Below, one piece after another: positions 23,274 through 34,575 of a stretch of 64,000 nucleotides of DNA. The position numbers were made by a program, and so were the translations under genes. This DNA is from Hsuehochloa calcarea (Eukaryota; Streptophyta; Magnoliopsida; Poales; Poaceae). The stretch is taken from contig CM070601.1 of the NCBI GenBank assembly GCA_036346395.1, forward strand, positions 14,319,763-14,383,762, in the 5' to 3' direction. Numbering within the stretch: the first letter of the stretch is position 1; each line of letters starts with the position of its first letter. The notes beneath the pieces are model-generated. The model was not told where the DNA came from and searched no databases. It saw nothing but the letters and a program-made list of their open reading frames with translations.

Positions 23274-26200
23274 CATGGAAAGCAACAAAAGCATATACGA
23301 CGTGCTCCAGCAACTCATCATGATGATGACAGAGATCAACGACATCAAGGTGCAACAAGCAGCGCATGACCATGTTATCGCCGACTAGAAGGCGGACAGT
23401 TCGGCAGCTGCTCACGTGCGACCTGGTGGGGTTGGCGGCGGGATGCATGGCCGAGAGAAGACAGCCGACAGCAGGGCGCACGACGACGACGACCGATGCA
23501 CCGGTCCTCGCTTCCACAAGCTTTCTTTTCCAACCTACGATGGAGAAGAAGATCCTATTCCGTGGCTCAATCGGTGCGAGCAGTTTTTTCAAGGCCAACA
23601 CACTATGGAAGAAGAGAAGGTTTGGTTGGCATTGTATCACTTGGTTGGCGCTGCCCAACAACGGTGCTACCAACTCAAACGAGATGAAGGCATTTTGTCA
23701 TGGGTTCGCTTCACGGAATTCGTCAACATGCGGTTCAGACCGCCCATCGAAAGCAATTCCCTGGGAATTGGTGCAACTCCGATGGACTACCATGGTAGAT
23801 GCTAACCAAAAGAAGTTCTCAGCACTTCTATGTCGCACAGAGTCGCTCTCGCCGTTACAACACGAGCAACTTTTACAGCCGGGCTCGGGAAACCATTATA
23901 GACGGACGTTGAACTTCCGCATCCCACTCATCTACAGACTGCCATGAGTTTGGCGAGGGCCTATGAGCAACGTCTCGAAGAAACATCAGTGGAGCCAAAG
24001 CCACCATTAAAAACCCATGCGGCTCCTCGCTTCTGTCCGCTCCTGGGGTGATTAAGCCAAGTGCATTGGTTGCTGGACCAGTGGCGGTAGCCACGCCAGC
24101 ACTGCTCGCAGCCACCGACGCGACGGCGCAGCTAGCCTCACTATTTCACCGTCTATCCGTCGAAGAGATGCCTGATCATTGTGCAAAGGGGTTATGCTTC
24201 AATTGCCCGGAGAAGTTTTCACAGAATCATCGTTGTTCCATGAAGGGCATATTTCTCTTGGAGCTTGACTATGCAAATGACATGGAGAACAATGACGATC
24301 ATGTCAAAATTTCATTGCATGATCTCACTAGCATCCGTACAGGCCATACAATGCACCTTCCAGTGGAGATCAATGGACACGAAGTGATCGCTTTGTTGGA
24401 CTCCGGCTCCACCCACACCTTCCTTGCCGAAGTAGTGGCACACCGTCTTGGCTTGTCGCCAACACCACGGCCGGGCATGGGCGTCACCGTCGCTAATGGC
24501 GACTGCGTCTCCAGCTCCGGCATATGCGCCAACACTCATTTTTCTATTGACAATGAGGAGTTCTTCTCATATTTCTAGATTATTACACTTGATGGATTTG
24601 ATGCGGTTCTTGGCGTTCGATGGCTACGAACTCTTGGTCCTATCTTATGGGATTTTAGGAAGCTGACCATGTATTTCTGGCGAGTGGATCACAGAGTTAC
24701 TTGGACCGGCTCGAATGGCCAGCTGGCCAACAGCTGCATCTACACCCTCACCGACTGAGAGTTCCAGAATACTCTCCTCGACAAGTTTAGTGATCTTTTT
24801 GAGGAGCCGAAGGGTCTTCCTCCACATCGGCGCCATGATCACCACATCCACCTTCTTCCGGATGTCGTTCCTGTAGTAGTTCAACCATATGGCTACCCTC
24901 AACTCTTGAAGGACGAGATTGAAAAGCAATGTGGCGACATTTTGGCCCAACGTATTATTCAGGAAAGTACCTCGACATTTTCATCACCTATTTTGCTTGT
25001 TAAAAAATAGGACGGTTCTTGGCATTTTTTCGTGGACTATCGTGCGCTTAACGATAAGACTATCAAAGATAAATTTCCTATTCCCGTCATCGATGAGCTT
25101 TTGGATGAACTTAATTGGGCTCGTTTCTTGTCGATAATCAAAGAGCTGATCTTATGAATATATAAAAAATAGAGAAAAATGGAGCGTATCTCATGGAATG
25201 GAATTGAATGGGGTCACTCTTTATTGCTATGAGCTGGCTATTACAAGAAATGCCTGTCTTCAGACAAAAGGCTAATACTAGTTACACTGAAATGCAATGC
25301 TTACTATGGGAATCGACTGCTAATCTTCTCAATTGCATTCAATCTGCCATCCTCTTCATCTTCCGCGGTCCTCCTTAAGTAGTTAATGAAGCGGTGGCAG
25401 TTATCCTTTAGAGAGACGCCTGTTAGGAGTGACGCGTCTGGTTGGAGAGAGGTGTCAGTTGACAGGATATCAACAGCTGTGCAGTTATATGTCGGTGAGA
25501 CATTCAACCGTAGTCCAGTGTCTTAGAATTATGTAACGTCGTGTGGTATGGAATATACAACACATGTTCCATTCATCACATGATAAGGATATATCTGGAT
25601 TCTGATCCAAATGATACCAGTTCATAGCCTTACGAGCAGTTAACTGGTCGGGAACTAGGTACGGGACCTTGTACGACCAGGATATTTATTGTGTAACCTC
25701 TGGAATCCTTACGACAGTGAGGTCGTTAGCCTTAGGGGTTACGACCACGAAGTCGTATAGTCTTCTTTTATGTATTAAAATAATACATCAAGATTTTAAT
25801 CCTCGTCATTTCTTCAACAAGCTGGATTTACGCAGTGGTTATCATCAGGTTTTGATGCATGATTCAGATATTGAGAAGACATCTTTTCATACGCATCGCG
25901 GACACTTTGAATTTTTGGTCATGTCGTTCGGTCTCACTAATGCCCTGGCGACATTCCAAGTCCTTATGAATGACATTCTCAAGCCTTTCATTCGTCATTT
26001 TGTTCTGGTTTTCCTTGATTATATTTTGGTCTACAGTTCGTCTTGGGCAGAACATCTTCAGCAAGTTTGTACAGTGCTTCAGCTTATGCGTCATCACAAC
26101 TCACAAGCTGTCTCTAACGAAATCAAAATGTCTCTTTGGCAAAGAGTCGTGGCAAAGAGTCTGTGGCATATCTCGGCCACATTATTTCCAGCCAAGGCGT

Positions 26201-28262
26201 GGCCATGGATTCCGACAAGGTAGACGCCGTTCAAATTTGGTCAACGCCGCGCTCTATCCGTGCACTTCGGGGGTTTCTTGGTCTTACATGATATTACCAG
26301 AAATTTATTAAGAAGTATGGCGTTGTGGCAGGGCCCCTCACGAAGTTACTCAAGAAGGAGACCTTCTCTTGGACCACTGATGTCGATGCCGCCTTCACAG
26401 CTTTGAAGATTGCCCTTGCTTCGGCTCCATTTTTGCATCTTCCTCACTTTTCCAAACACTTCACGGTGGATTGCAATGCCTCTGACACCGGCTTTGGTGC
26501 AGTTATGCATCAAGGAGGTGGGCCGATTGCCTTCTTCAGCCATGCGGTTGCTCCTCATCACGCCAAATTAGCAACTTATGAGCGAGAGTTGATTGGGTTA
26601 ATCAAAGTCGTTCATCATTGGTGTCCATATCTTTGGGGACATCCATTTTTTGTTCGGACAGATCACTATAGCTTAAAATTCTTACTCGATCAAAGGCTCT
26701 CCACTATTCCTCAACATACATGGGTGAGAAAGTTGCTTGGACATGATTTTTTTGAGACATTAGAATATTGCAGCCGATGCCTTCTCTCGGCGTGATGAAG
26801 CCATTTTTGCCGTGCATGCCATCTCCGGTCCAACTTTTGCCCTCTTTGTTGCGCTACAACAGGAGGTTGCTTCTCTACCAGACTTAATTGCTCTTCGGGG
26901 TTAGGTTTTGGCCGGCACGGCCAAACTAGATTGGTCATTGGTCGATAATTTGCTCTTATTCAAAGGATGGATTTTTGTCTCTGATTTTTCTCTTCTTTGG
27001 GCTAATTTACTTGCTGATGTGCATGGTACCGGACATGAAGGGATTCGAAAGACCTTACACCATTTTCGCGCGTCATTCTTTAATGCAGGTGCTCACCGGT
27101 GAATTAGGGATTGTATCAAAGGATGTGTTATTTGTCAAAAAAATACGACTGAACACTTGCATCCTGCTGGTCTGTTAAAGCCCTTGGCTGTACCAACTGC
27201 AATTTGAGAAGACATCTCCATGGATTTTATCGAAGGCTTTCCCAAGGTCGGTGGTAAGACAGTAGTGTTAACAGTTGTTGATCGTTTTTCTAAATACAGT
27301 CACTTTATTCCTCTTAGCCATCCATACACCGCCAACTTGGTTGCTCGAGCTTTCTTTGATGACATTGTTCAACTACATGGTATTCCTGTTCCATTTGTTA
27401 GTGATTGGGGTCCTGTATTCACTAGCAATTTTAGGACTGAGCTTTTTCGCCTTACGGGTGTCAAGCTTCACATGAGCTCGCCTTTTCACCCCCAGTCCGA
27501 TGGCCAATCCGAAGTTGTCAACCGCACTACTCAATGTATTTGCGGTGTTTGTCTGGCGATCGTCCTAAGCAATGGCTCCAATGGCTTCCTTGGGAGGAAT
27601 TTTGTTATAATACTTCCTATCACTCTTCGTTGCAAACTACACTGTTTCGGGTGGTTTATGGTCACGACCCTCCGACTCTTTTGACATATCAGCCGGGCTC
27701 GGCTCATGTGGTGGTAATTAATCGTCAGATACAACATCGTGGTGTGTTTCTCGCTGAAATTAAAGAACGCCTCCTTCAAGCTCAAGACTACATGAAGCAA
27801 CGCCATGATAAAGTTCATCGAGTCGTGCACTTTGAGGTCGGTGATTGGGTATGGCTTCATCTTCATCATCGTTCGACAGTGGGCATTACGGATCCTCAAC
27901 GCTCCAAGTTGGCTCCACAATTTTACGGTCCTTTTCTCATTCAAGAACGTATTGGCTCCGTGGCTTATCGTTTTCATCTTCCTTCTAAGGTTCGTATTCA
28001 TAATGTTTTTCATATCGCTCTTCTCAAACTGTATCAAGGTCCAATCCCTACAGTCCCTAGTACTCTTCCAAAGATTGTCCATGGTCGTATTGTTCCATCT
28101 CCTTTGGCCATTGTGAGGATGCATCTAAATCGGGGTATATGGGAATAGTTGGTGCAATGGATCAGTTGTTCTGCCGCAGATGCGACATGGGAACAGTTGG
28201 AGCAATTTCAGAAGAAATATCCTTTATTTCATTTCGAGGACGAGTTGTTTCGCGGAGAGGGC
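23274..28262 (+). pseudogene. Gypsy gag-pol relic
   Basis: Gag starts at 23274 (MESNKSIYDVLQQL) and breaks after 37 codons. A CFNC-type zinc knuckle is near 24190. Protease has LLDSGSTHTFLAE near 24395. Reverse transcriptase begins DYRALNDKTIKDKFPIPVID (25034), is cut by about 670 bp of foreign DNA, and resumes KLDLRSGYHQV (25818). Its catalytic YxDD is replaced by FLDY (26015-26026). RNase H (FTVDCNASDTGFGAV) is at 26325-26795. Integrase has HEGIRKTLHHF, DFIEGFPKVGG, VVDRFSKY and PFHPQSDGQSE (27030-27530). A tail with ADATWEQLEQFQKKYP runs into the right LTR. Several stops and frameshifts show it is inactive. Confidence 0.88.
25128..25800. other. Foreign insertion in the gypsy reverse transcriptase
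   Basis: Reverse transcriptase homology stops after NWARFL and resumes at RHFFNKLDLRSGYHQ. The 670 bases between are non-coding and unrecognised. They include GGAATGGAATTGAATGGGG and a run with GTTACGACCACGAAGTCGT. No clean ends or target duplication could be assigned. Confidence 0.6.
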
Positions 28263-28267
28263 GGTAA

Positions 28268-28784
28268 TGTTGTGGAAGCTTTTGTTGGTAAAACGTATCA
28301 GAGGAAGAGACGCAATGCTGCTACAGTCATTTCGGACGGAGGAACGGTAGCCGTGTTGGACTCAGGAATAGTAGCCGACTCGGCTACTGTTGCCGATATG
28401 GCAGCAGGGCTTTCAGAAGGGGGGAGTTTAGTGAGGGGAGAAGACCCCATAAATTAAGAGATAGAGTAGTCTCCTTATGAGATGAGATGGAATTAGATTC
28501 CCCTTAAGAGATTGGATTAGAGAATAGGTTAGTTTCTGTATTCGATTTAGCTAGTACATTCCTTATCGCTATTATGATAATTCTGCATGTTTAGCCTATA
28601 AAAGCAGCGGATGTAAAGAGAGAGACTTAAGCAATCAATAAACTAAAATTTCTCTCACCTAGTTTTGGCAGGGATAGAAGCCTTGCGCCGCCGACTCACG
28701 CCGCCGCGCACAAAGGGCATTATTTGCTTTGCCAATTATCCCTCCTGTTCAATCTTCCACCTCCATCATTCCAATGCCATATCA
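28268..28784 (+). repeat. 3' LTR of the gypsy element
   Basis: Matches the 5' LTR throughout. The element's last reading frame continues into it (VVEAFVGKTYQRKRR). Confidence 0.9.
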
Positions 28785-30470
28785 CAATGCATACATGTGC
28801 TTCTGGTTTTCTGGATCATGTAAAGTATCAGATGAGTACACAGTTCTCTAAAAGTTAGGTAGAGATACTGTGATTAAGTGATTATAAGAAATTTTCAACT
28901 CAAACCTAATATCGGGCATTCTGACAACGAATGGACTGTGCCCCTTTTACCAGGCATGTTAAATGTGAACAGCTAAGCCTTGGTCTTGGAAGATATAGAT
29001 AACTTTCTGTGTTACTGGCAGATAATCTGTATTATATCATGGGTAACTAATAATTCCTACGGAAATAAGGATGCAATATATCACCCCCATGGAACTTGTT
29101 ACTAAACAGTTCAACTGGGAATTTGGCACAAAATGAACAATCCAAGCACATGAAAGATGGTCAACAATTACTAACTGGTCTGCAAATTGCAACCGGAAGC
29201 ATAACATAAAAAAAAGTGTATGGCACCTCTGCTGTTGTTCCAACCGATGCATTACCATAATATCGATGATTTGGTTGTCTGTACATGAGTACCTGAACAA
29301 TGGAACATAGTCATTAAAAAGTAAACCCGCCAGTAAAAGTAGCTGACTTCAACATGATGGGCACGCACCGCGCCAATTGTGCATGGAGCATCAACCTGCC
29401 TCAAAGCTTTCTCAACAGCTGCAACAAGTCTACCTTGAATTAGTCTGAGAGGCAGGGTAGCTCCAGGAAATAGGACAACACCTGCAAAAGATTCATAGCA
29501 CCGTGACATTTCATACCTGATAGTCCATCAGAAAAATTCCTGTTGTCTTTACACCATGACTATTGATGTGTAGCTGTGCATGAGCTAATTGAAAGGATTG
29601 TTCTGGTATTGCAGTTAAGAATATATATTCCTGGCCATGCAGTCAATTTCCAGATTCATACCATAAACCTACAGGATCGGAATAGCAAGCAAGCAACGTA
29701 TAGACCTTTTTTTTGGATTACCTATGGTCTATGGACTATTGCATATATCTTATCTAGTCATATACAGATATATCAAATTATCAATTATCAAGAGAAACCC
29801 CAGATCCTACTACAAATGCCTATTTGGCTTCATGTACAAGAATGTTAATACACATACTTGTACATCTTGCAAATCTACATTATAGAAGACAAAGACTAAT
29901 AATAATACTTACAGTTCCTCCGAAATGCACATATTACAAAAGTAGACAAATAACTCAAACTTTGCTAGCAATAACAAAAACAATGGAAAAAGTTTATGGA
30001 TCTGACTTGTATCAGAGCACTTCAAGAGAGACAAAAGTAAGTTAGGACCGAGGACAGAAAAAAAAATCTGATAAAGGTTGGCCTTTTTTTTTTTTCTGAA
30101 ACAAGGGAATGGCATGATAAATTTGAGTAAGCATTTATCCATGTCTCTTCAAGGTTGACAAGATAATTAAAATAAAGAACATATGACAGCGGATTGACAA
30201 AATAAAACACAAACATAGAAGAACGTTACCTTGAAGATAGAGCATTGGCAAGCTAAGGATTGCACCAGCATCTAAGAGAGCAACTCTACCACGTGTATCA
30301 TCAACCTCTGAGTGACACATAAAGTGACTTTTACACTTTGTAGTCAGCACCGTAAAAATACTGAGGTTAGCAAAGGATATTTACCACCAAGATAGGTGTG
30401 CAGTGAGGCTAGAGATGCGTCGAATGTGAATGGTGCAGAAGTGCTAGCCACTCCATCCCTATCGTTATCT

Positions 30471-32038
30471 CTGATACACAGGAATCAGAAAATGAACAAG
30501 GAGAAATATATCAGAAATATAATTTAAAACTAACTAATGAAAAGTTGCAGGCAGTCTTCAAGGGCACCCATTTTGTCTATATTAATCAAGTGAATAACCA
30601 CAAAATAAAAGGTTAAAAATCATTCACCACATCTGATCATGAACCATAGTCACTAGGAACCCGAGTCGATCGGGTCGAGGAACGGGGTGTGGGACGCGGG
30701 TTGCGGGTGGCTAAAATATGGGTCGAAGGGGAGTAGGGTTCTTCGGGATGCTAGTTCGGGACACGGGATGTGACCCCAAAAATACGGGTCGGTGAGGGAG
30801 GGAGGGAGGGAGAAGGGGGAGGCCGGAGGCGAAGCAGGCACCGGCTTGTCATGGTCACGAAGAGGCGGCGGCGGCGCTGCACAACAAAGGTTGAAGACGA
30901 TGGACGATGAGATTTGGTCATTTTGGGCCGTACAGGTTGCAACTCAGTCGTTTTGGACTGACCCATATAGCACTCTCAAAGCCTTAAGGGAAAGGAGAGG
31001 GGCTACCTATTAGAGTTTCAGTTAACATCCTCCCCACAGCCGCTGCAAGAGAGAGCAAGAGAGGCGCAACGACGACGGACGGGCTGATGAATTGATAATA
31101 GCGATGACGAGCTGTAATGGGAATGAAGATAGCGGTGGGACCGATGACGGCGATGGCGGGTAGAGGTGGAGGAGGTTGTCGGATGCTCACGAGATTCCCC
31201 TCACCACCGCCCGAATCGTGCTCCCCCGCCGTCAAATCCGCCTCCTACTACGTCGATACTTCTCCCCTTTCACTGGATTCCATCTCCATGTCGCCGACAT
31301 CGACCTCAGGCTCCCATTCCGCTGCTCCACCCTCCAGGTGTTGTTGTTGCTCTCCCTTCTCTGATGTTTCTTTCTCCCCCTCTTTCCTAGGGGCCGTCTA
31401 GGCGGTCTAGGCGCTAGGTGGCCACCCGCTTTCGCCTAGTGACTAGAGGAACACTTAGCGACGATGCAAGGTGACCGCGATGGCTTGCTTAACTTGCTCC
31501 TCTTTTTTCCTCCATCCTCCTCTCCCTCCCTCACTGTCTGGTGACCCGACGCGATCCAGATCGCTGGTGACCTGCAATCCGCGACACGGGGTCGTGAATC
31601 ACTGGGGTGGGGCCGATCCTGGTACCCATGTCATGAACTATAGCTGCAACGCAGCACAAGCGCCCATAAAATGGATCATTACGAAGCAAATCTAGATGTG
31701 CAAAGTGAAACTTTGGTTAAGGATGCTGTATGCCAAACCACCAAGGCTTTGCAGGGTTATCCCTTTCCCTGAAATCCCTACACTCTCACCACTGTAGGTT
31801 GATAACACAATTTCTCAACTAGGGCAAATAAACATCCATTCATAGCTTTCCCAACTGTCACGCCCTCCGGCCTCAGCCTCGAAAATCCTCGCCTGAAATG
31901 TATTTTCAGGTTGATTGACCCTGGTACAAATGCACAGTGCCGCCCCCTGGAGCAACTAGTCAAGTACGCTACAGCGTGGTTGTTACTTGGGAACCCTATG
32001 TTACACTCAAAAAATGGCGATAAGCGGCGTTGAGTGAT
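30471..32038. other. First intron of the cereblon-like gene
   Basis: About 1.6 kb without exons. It contains GGGA-rich low-complexity sequence near 30790-30830, a GC-rich block (31020-31400), and CTAGGCG-type short repeats near 31395-31435. These could be small transposons; none could be delimited. Confidence 0.4.
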
Positions 32039-32178
32039 CTGAGGAAGGCGTCGACGGAGGTGAAGGAGCCGTCGTCGTCGTCGTCGACCACCTCGACGTT
32101 GAGCTCCTCCATGTCGAGCTGCATGATCTCCTCCATCTGCCGCCGCTCCCTCGCCGGGACCCCGTCCCAGTCCGCCAT

Positions 32179-32520
32179 CTCGCCCGGTGCTGGTGCCGTG
32201 TGCCGAGGACGGAGACGCTAAAATCGCAGGCGAGATTTGGCTGGCTGCTTCGGTTCCTCTCCTCACCTTCCTATTTGGGCCGGGTCACGGCCCAGTTTTC
32301 CAAATAAACTTCTCGACGACGCGAGGCTTTTCGTACATCAGCTCTTATCCCACTCACCAAGTGCCCGGCCCACTTGGTCCGTACAGACTCAGTCCTCCGT
32401 CGCGGCTTCAGGGCGCAACCCACCCGCCGGGGCCGCCGTCGTCAAGCCGACGTTCCAATTCCTCCCGACGGTAAGCACTACTCCACCCACTTCACCATCT
32501 CTCCTGCTTAGTTGCGTGTC
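32179..32520. promoter_or_regulatory. Upstream region of the cereblon-like gene, possibly bidirectional
   Basis: GC-rich sequence upstream of the minus-strand start codon at 32178. A plus-strand candidate first exon ends at CCTCCCGACG|GTAAGC (donor at 32471-32476). No downstream partner exon was identified, so a divergent gene is only a possibility. Confidence 0.35.
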
Positions 32521-33915
32521 GTAGTTCTCCTGGCAAGAGGCGCCACTGCACCAGCGCTCATGCTGATTAGCAAAGTAACCGTTTCTGCGATTATTTCGGA
32601 GTTTACGATGCTAGATCTGTAGCCACGCTGATTTGTTTCGAATCGAACAGGAATCGGCTAGATTTCCCGGCAAATTGGGGACCCTACTGGCTGCGGAGTC
32701 TTTTATCCGGGAATCATTTGTCTGCCAATCCCTCACTTGTGTAGGCATCACTGCAGCTTTGCCCCAATTTGGACGCCACTAGGGGGGAATGGGTTACCAT
32801 GTGCCATCACATCAGCCAAAGAATCAAAGTATCTAAAAAGAGGTAGTGTATCCACATGACAAGCATTGCCCCAGTACTACTGTGATAAAGATTGCTCAAC
32901 TTGGATTTTTGTTTATGTTTTTCAAAGTAATAGATTTTGTTGAGCTAGCTTTGGCTTCCTGCTATAAGCGTGCTGTAGCCTGTATGCATCGTCAAGCCGG
33001 GACTGCACATGCGGTCTATGTGCTTCTACTGTGGCGATGTTTGGACTTTGGAGTTTGGAATCACTTGTAATTCCAACTAGGGAAGTTACTGGAGCTATAT
33101 AGAGCATTGAAATCCATACTCGTGAGAAGCAGTCGCAGATCATGCAATATTCATTTTCTATCCACCACTCACCAGAGGTTAATACATGTGGGACCAGTTT
33201 CATCTCCATAATTGAAATTATAGTGGCAAAAGCAAGGGAATACCGAGTACATACAATGATACAAAAACAAAAGCAAATAAATATCTTCTAAAGACAAGCA
33301 AATAAGAACATACATTATCATTATAAAAAAAGGACATACATACAAACAACATAAATAAAAGAAGTACCTTCTGAAGACAAAGCAAATATGAGCTTTGAAG
33401 TGTACTGACCGTATTTAGTTTATGCTCTGTGTGAATACTGGTTTTTAGATTTGGGAAGGTGCATCTGTTGTTACTATAGAGAGCATGCTAATTACCTAGT
33501 TTTCTCACCTGACACGTGCCATTGGTATAGATGAACTTGATACATGCAAGAGGATATATATGCCATGTATGTGGTACAATGTCCGGCCACGCTTAGAGAA
33601 TCTCATCATATTACAGTGGTCCTCTATCTTTGAAATGCTGTTCAATACATCTGAGAGGAAGTGTGTGAAACTTCCCGAGATGATGTAGCTTCCCAGAGAG
33701 AACCGTTAACTTAAAATTTCCAAAAAAATTTTTCAAAAAATCGAGCATGGTCTCAAAACTTGGGTAACGATTATTGTTTTTAATCAGCAGTAAGTAGCGA
33801 GCAGTTACCACATGATATGCACCCATACAAAGACCATGAGACATTATCACGACATTGTGATGAATCAGGTGGGACCATAACTGCATAAGTGCTATGTTAA
33901 TGACTGTCATTTTTA
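32521..33915. other. Intergenic region, no gene recognised
   Basis: AT-rich DNA with short frames only. No transposon ends were delimited. Confidence 0.35.
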
Positions 33916-34035
33916 TGTACTAATCATGCATGAAGTGCTAGCATGGCATTATATGTCATATATTACTGGGTACAATGTACTAATCATGCATGAAGTGCTA
34001 GCATGGCATTATATGTCATATATTACTGGGTACAA
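33916..34035 (+). repeat. Perfect 60-bp tandem duplication
   Basis: Copies at 33916-33975 and 33976-34035 are identical (TGTACTAATCATGCATGAAG ... GGGTACAA). Confidence 0.95.
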
Positions 34036-34575
34036 TAAACTTCCTTAGTTACACGTACATTATAATGAGTTAGATGCCATTATTGTCTTTGTTTAAAATT
34101 GCAACAGGTGGATTATGTAATTGTTGCACTGTCTTCAATGTGCTTTACAAAAAAAAAAATCGTCAGCTTGTGCAGTTTCTCCTGAGAGATATTTCATTGC
34201 TTGTTGCATGTTGAGGTCGGGATGCTCTTTTAGAAGGATGTCGTCATGAGAATGTTCCATAGGTAAAGGGAGAGCGATGCCATTGTTGTCTTTTGTTGTC
34301 GGCATTATATGTCATATATTGCTGGGTACAATAGACTACCTTAGTTACACGTACATTATAATGAGTTAGATGCCATTGTTGTCTTTGTTTAAAATTGCAA
34401 CAGGTGGGTTATGTAATTGTTGCACTGTCTTCAATGTGCTATACCAAAAAAAAAAATTATCGTCTGCTTGTGCAATTTCTCCTGATAGATATTTCATTGC
34501 ATGTTGAGATCAGGATGCTCTTTTAGAAGGATGTCGTCATGAGAATGTTCCATAGGTAAAGGGAGAGCGATGCCG
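34005..34575 (+). repeat. Tandem duplication with a 296-bp period
   Basis: The block GGCATTATATGTCATATATT through AAAGGGAGAGCGATGCC occurs at 34005-34280 and again at 34301-34574, with scattered differences and different lengths of an internal A-run. Confidence 0.9.

Larger units (their letters stand above)
22725..28784 (+). mobile_element. Ty3/gypsy LTR retrotransposon, complete in structure but degenerate
   Basis: The left LTR is 22725-23240 and the right LTR 28268-28784 (516 and 517 bp). Both start TGTTGTGGA and end ATATCA. Flanks are AAATG (22720-22724) and CAATG (28785-28789), a target duplication with one mismatch. A primer-site-like GGTATCAGAG follows the left LTR, and a purine tract (GCGGAGAGGGCGG) precedes the right one. 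The order protease, reverse transcriptase, RNase H, integrase identifies the gypsy type. It sits in intron 5 of the cereblon-like gene, opposite to that gene's orientation. Confidence 0.93.
22426..32178 (-). pseudogene. Cereblon-like LON-domain gene, disrupted and 3'-truncated
   Basis: Six minus-strand exons are readable: 32178-32039, 30470-30385, 30307-30230, 29481-29369, 29292-29227 and 22527-22426. Together they keep one frame for 195 codons. The start is MADWDGVPARERRQMEEIMQ with an acidic stretch. LON-domain blocks follow: LPMLYLQGVVLFPGATLPLR, VDAPCTIGAVLMYRQPN, and DGSLNVVARGHQRFRL. Cereblon is the substrate receptor of CUL4-DDB1 ubiquitin ligases; a LON domain is followed by a zinc-binding CULT domain. 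No CULT exon is seen. Exon 1 should end CTC-AG|GT, but the genome has CTCAG|AT. Intron 5 (29226-22528) is about 6.7 kb because it holds a gypsy element. After exon 6 comes a LINE. It is most likely a pseudogene; a partial transcript is possible. Confidence 0.82.
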
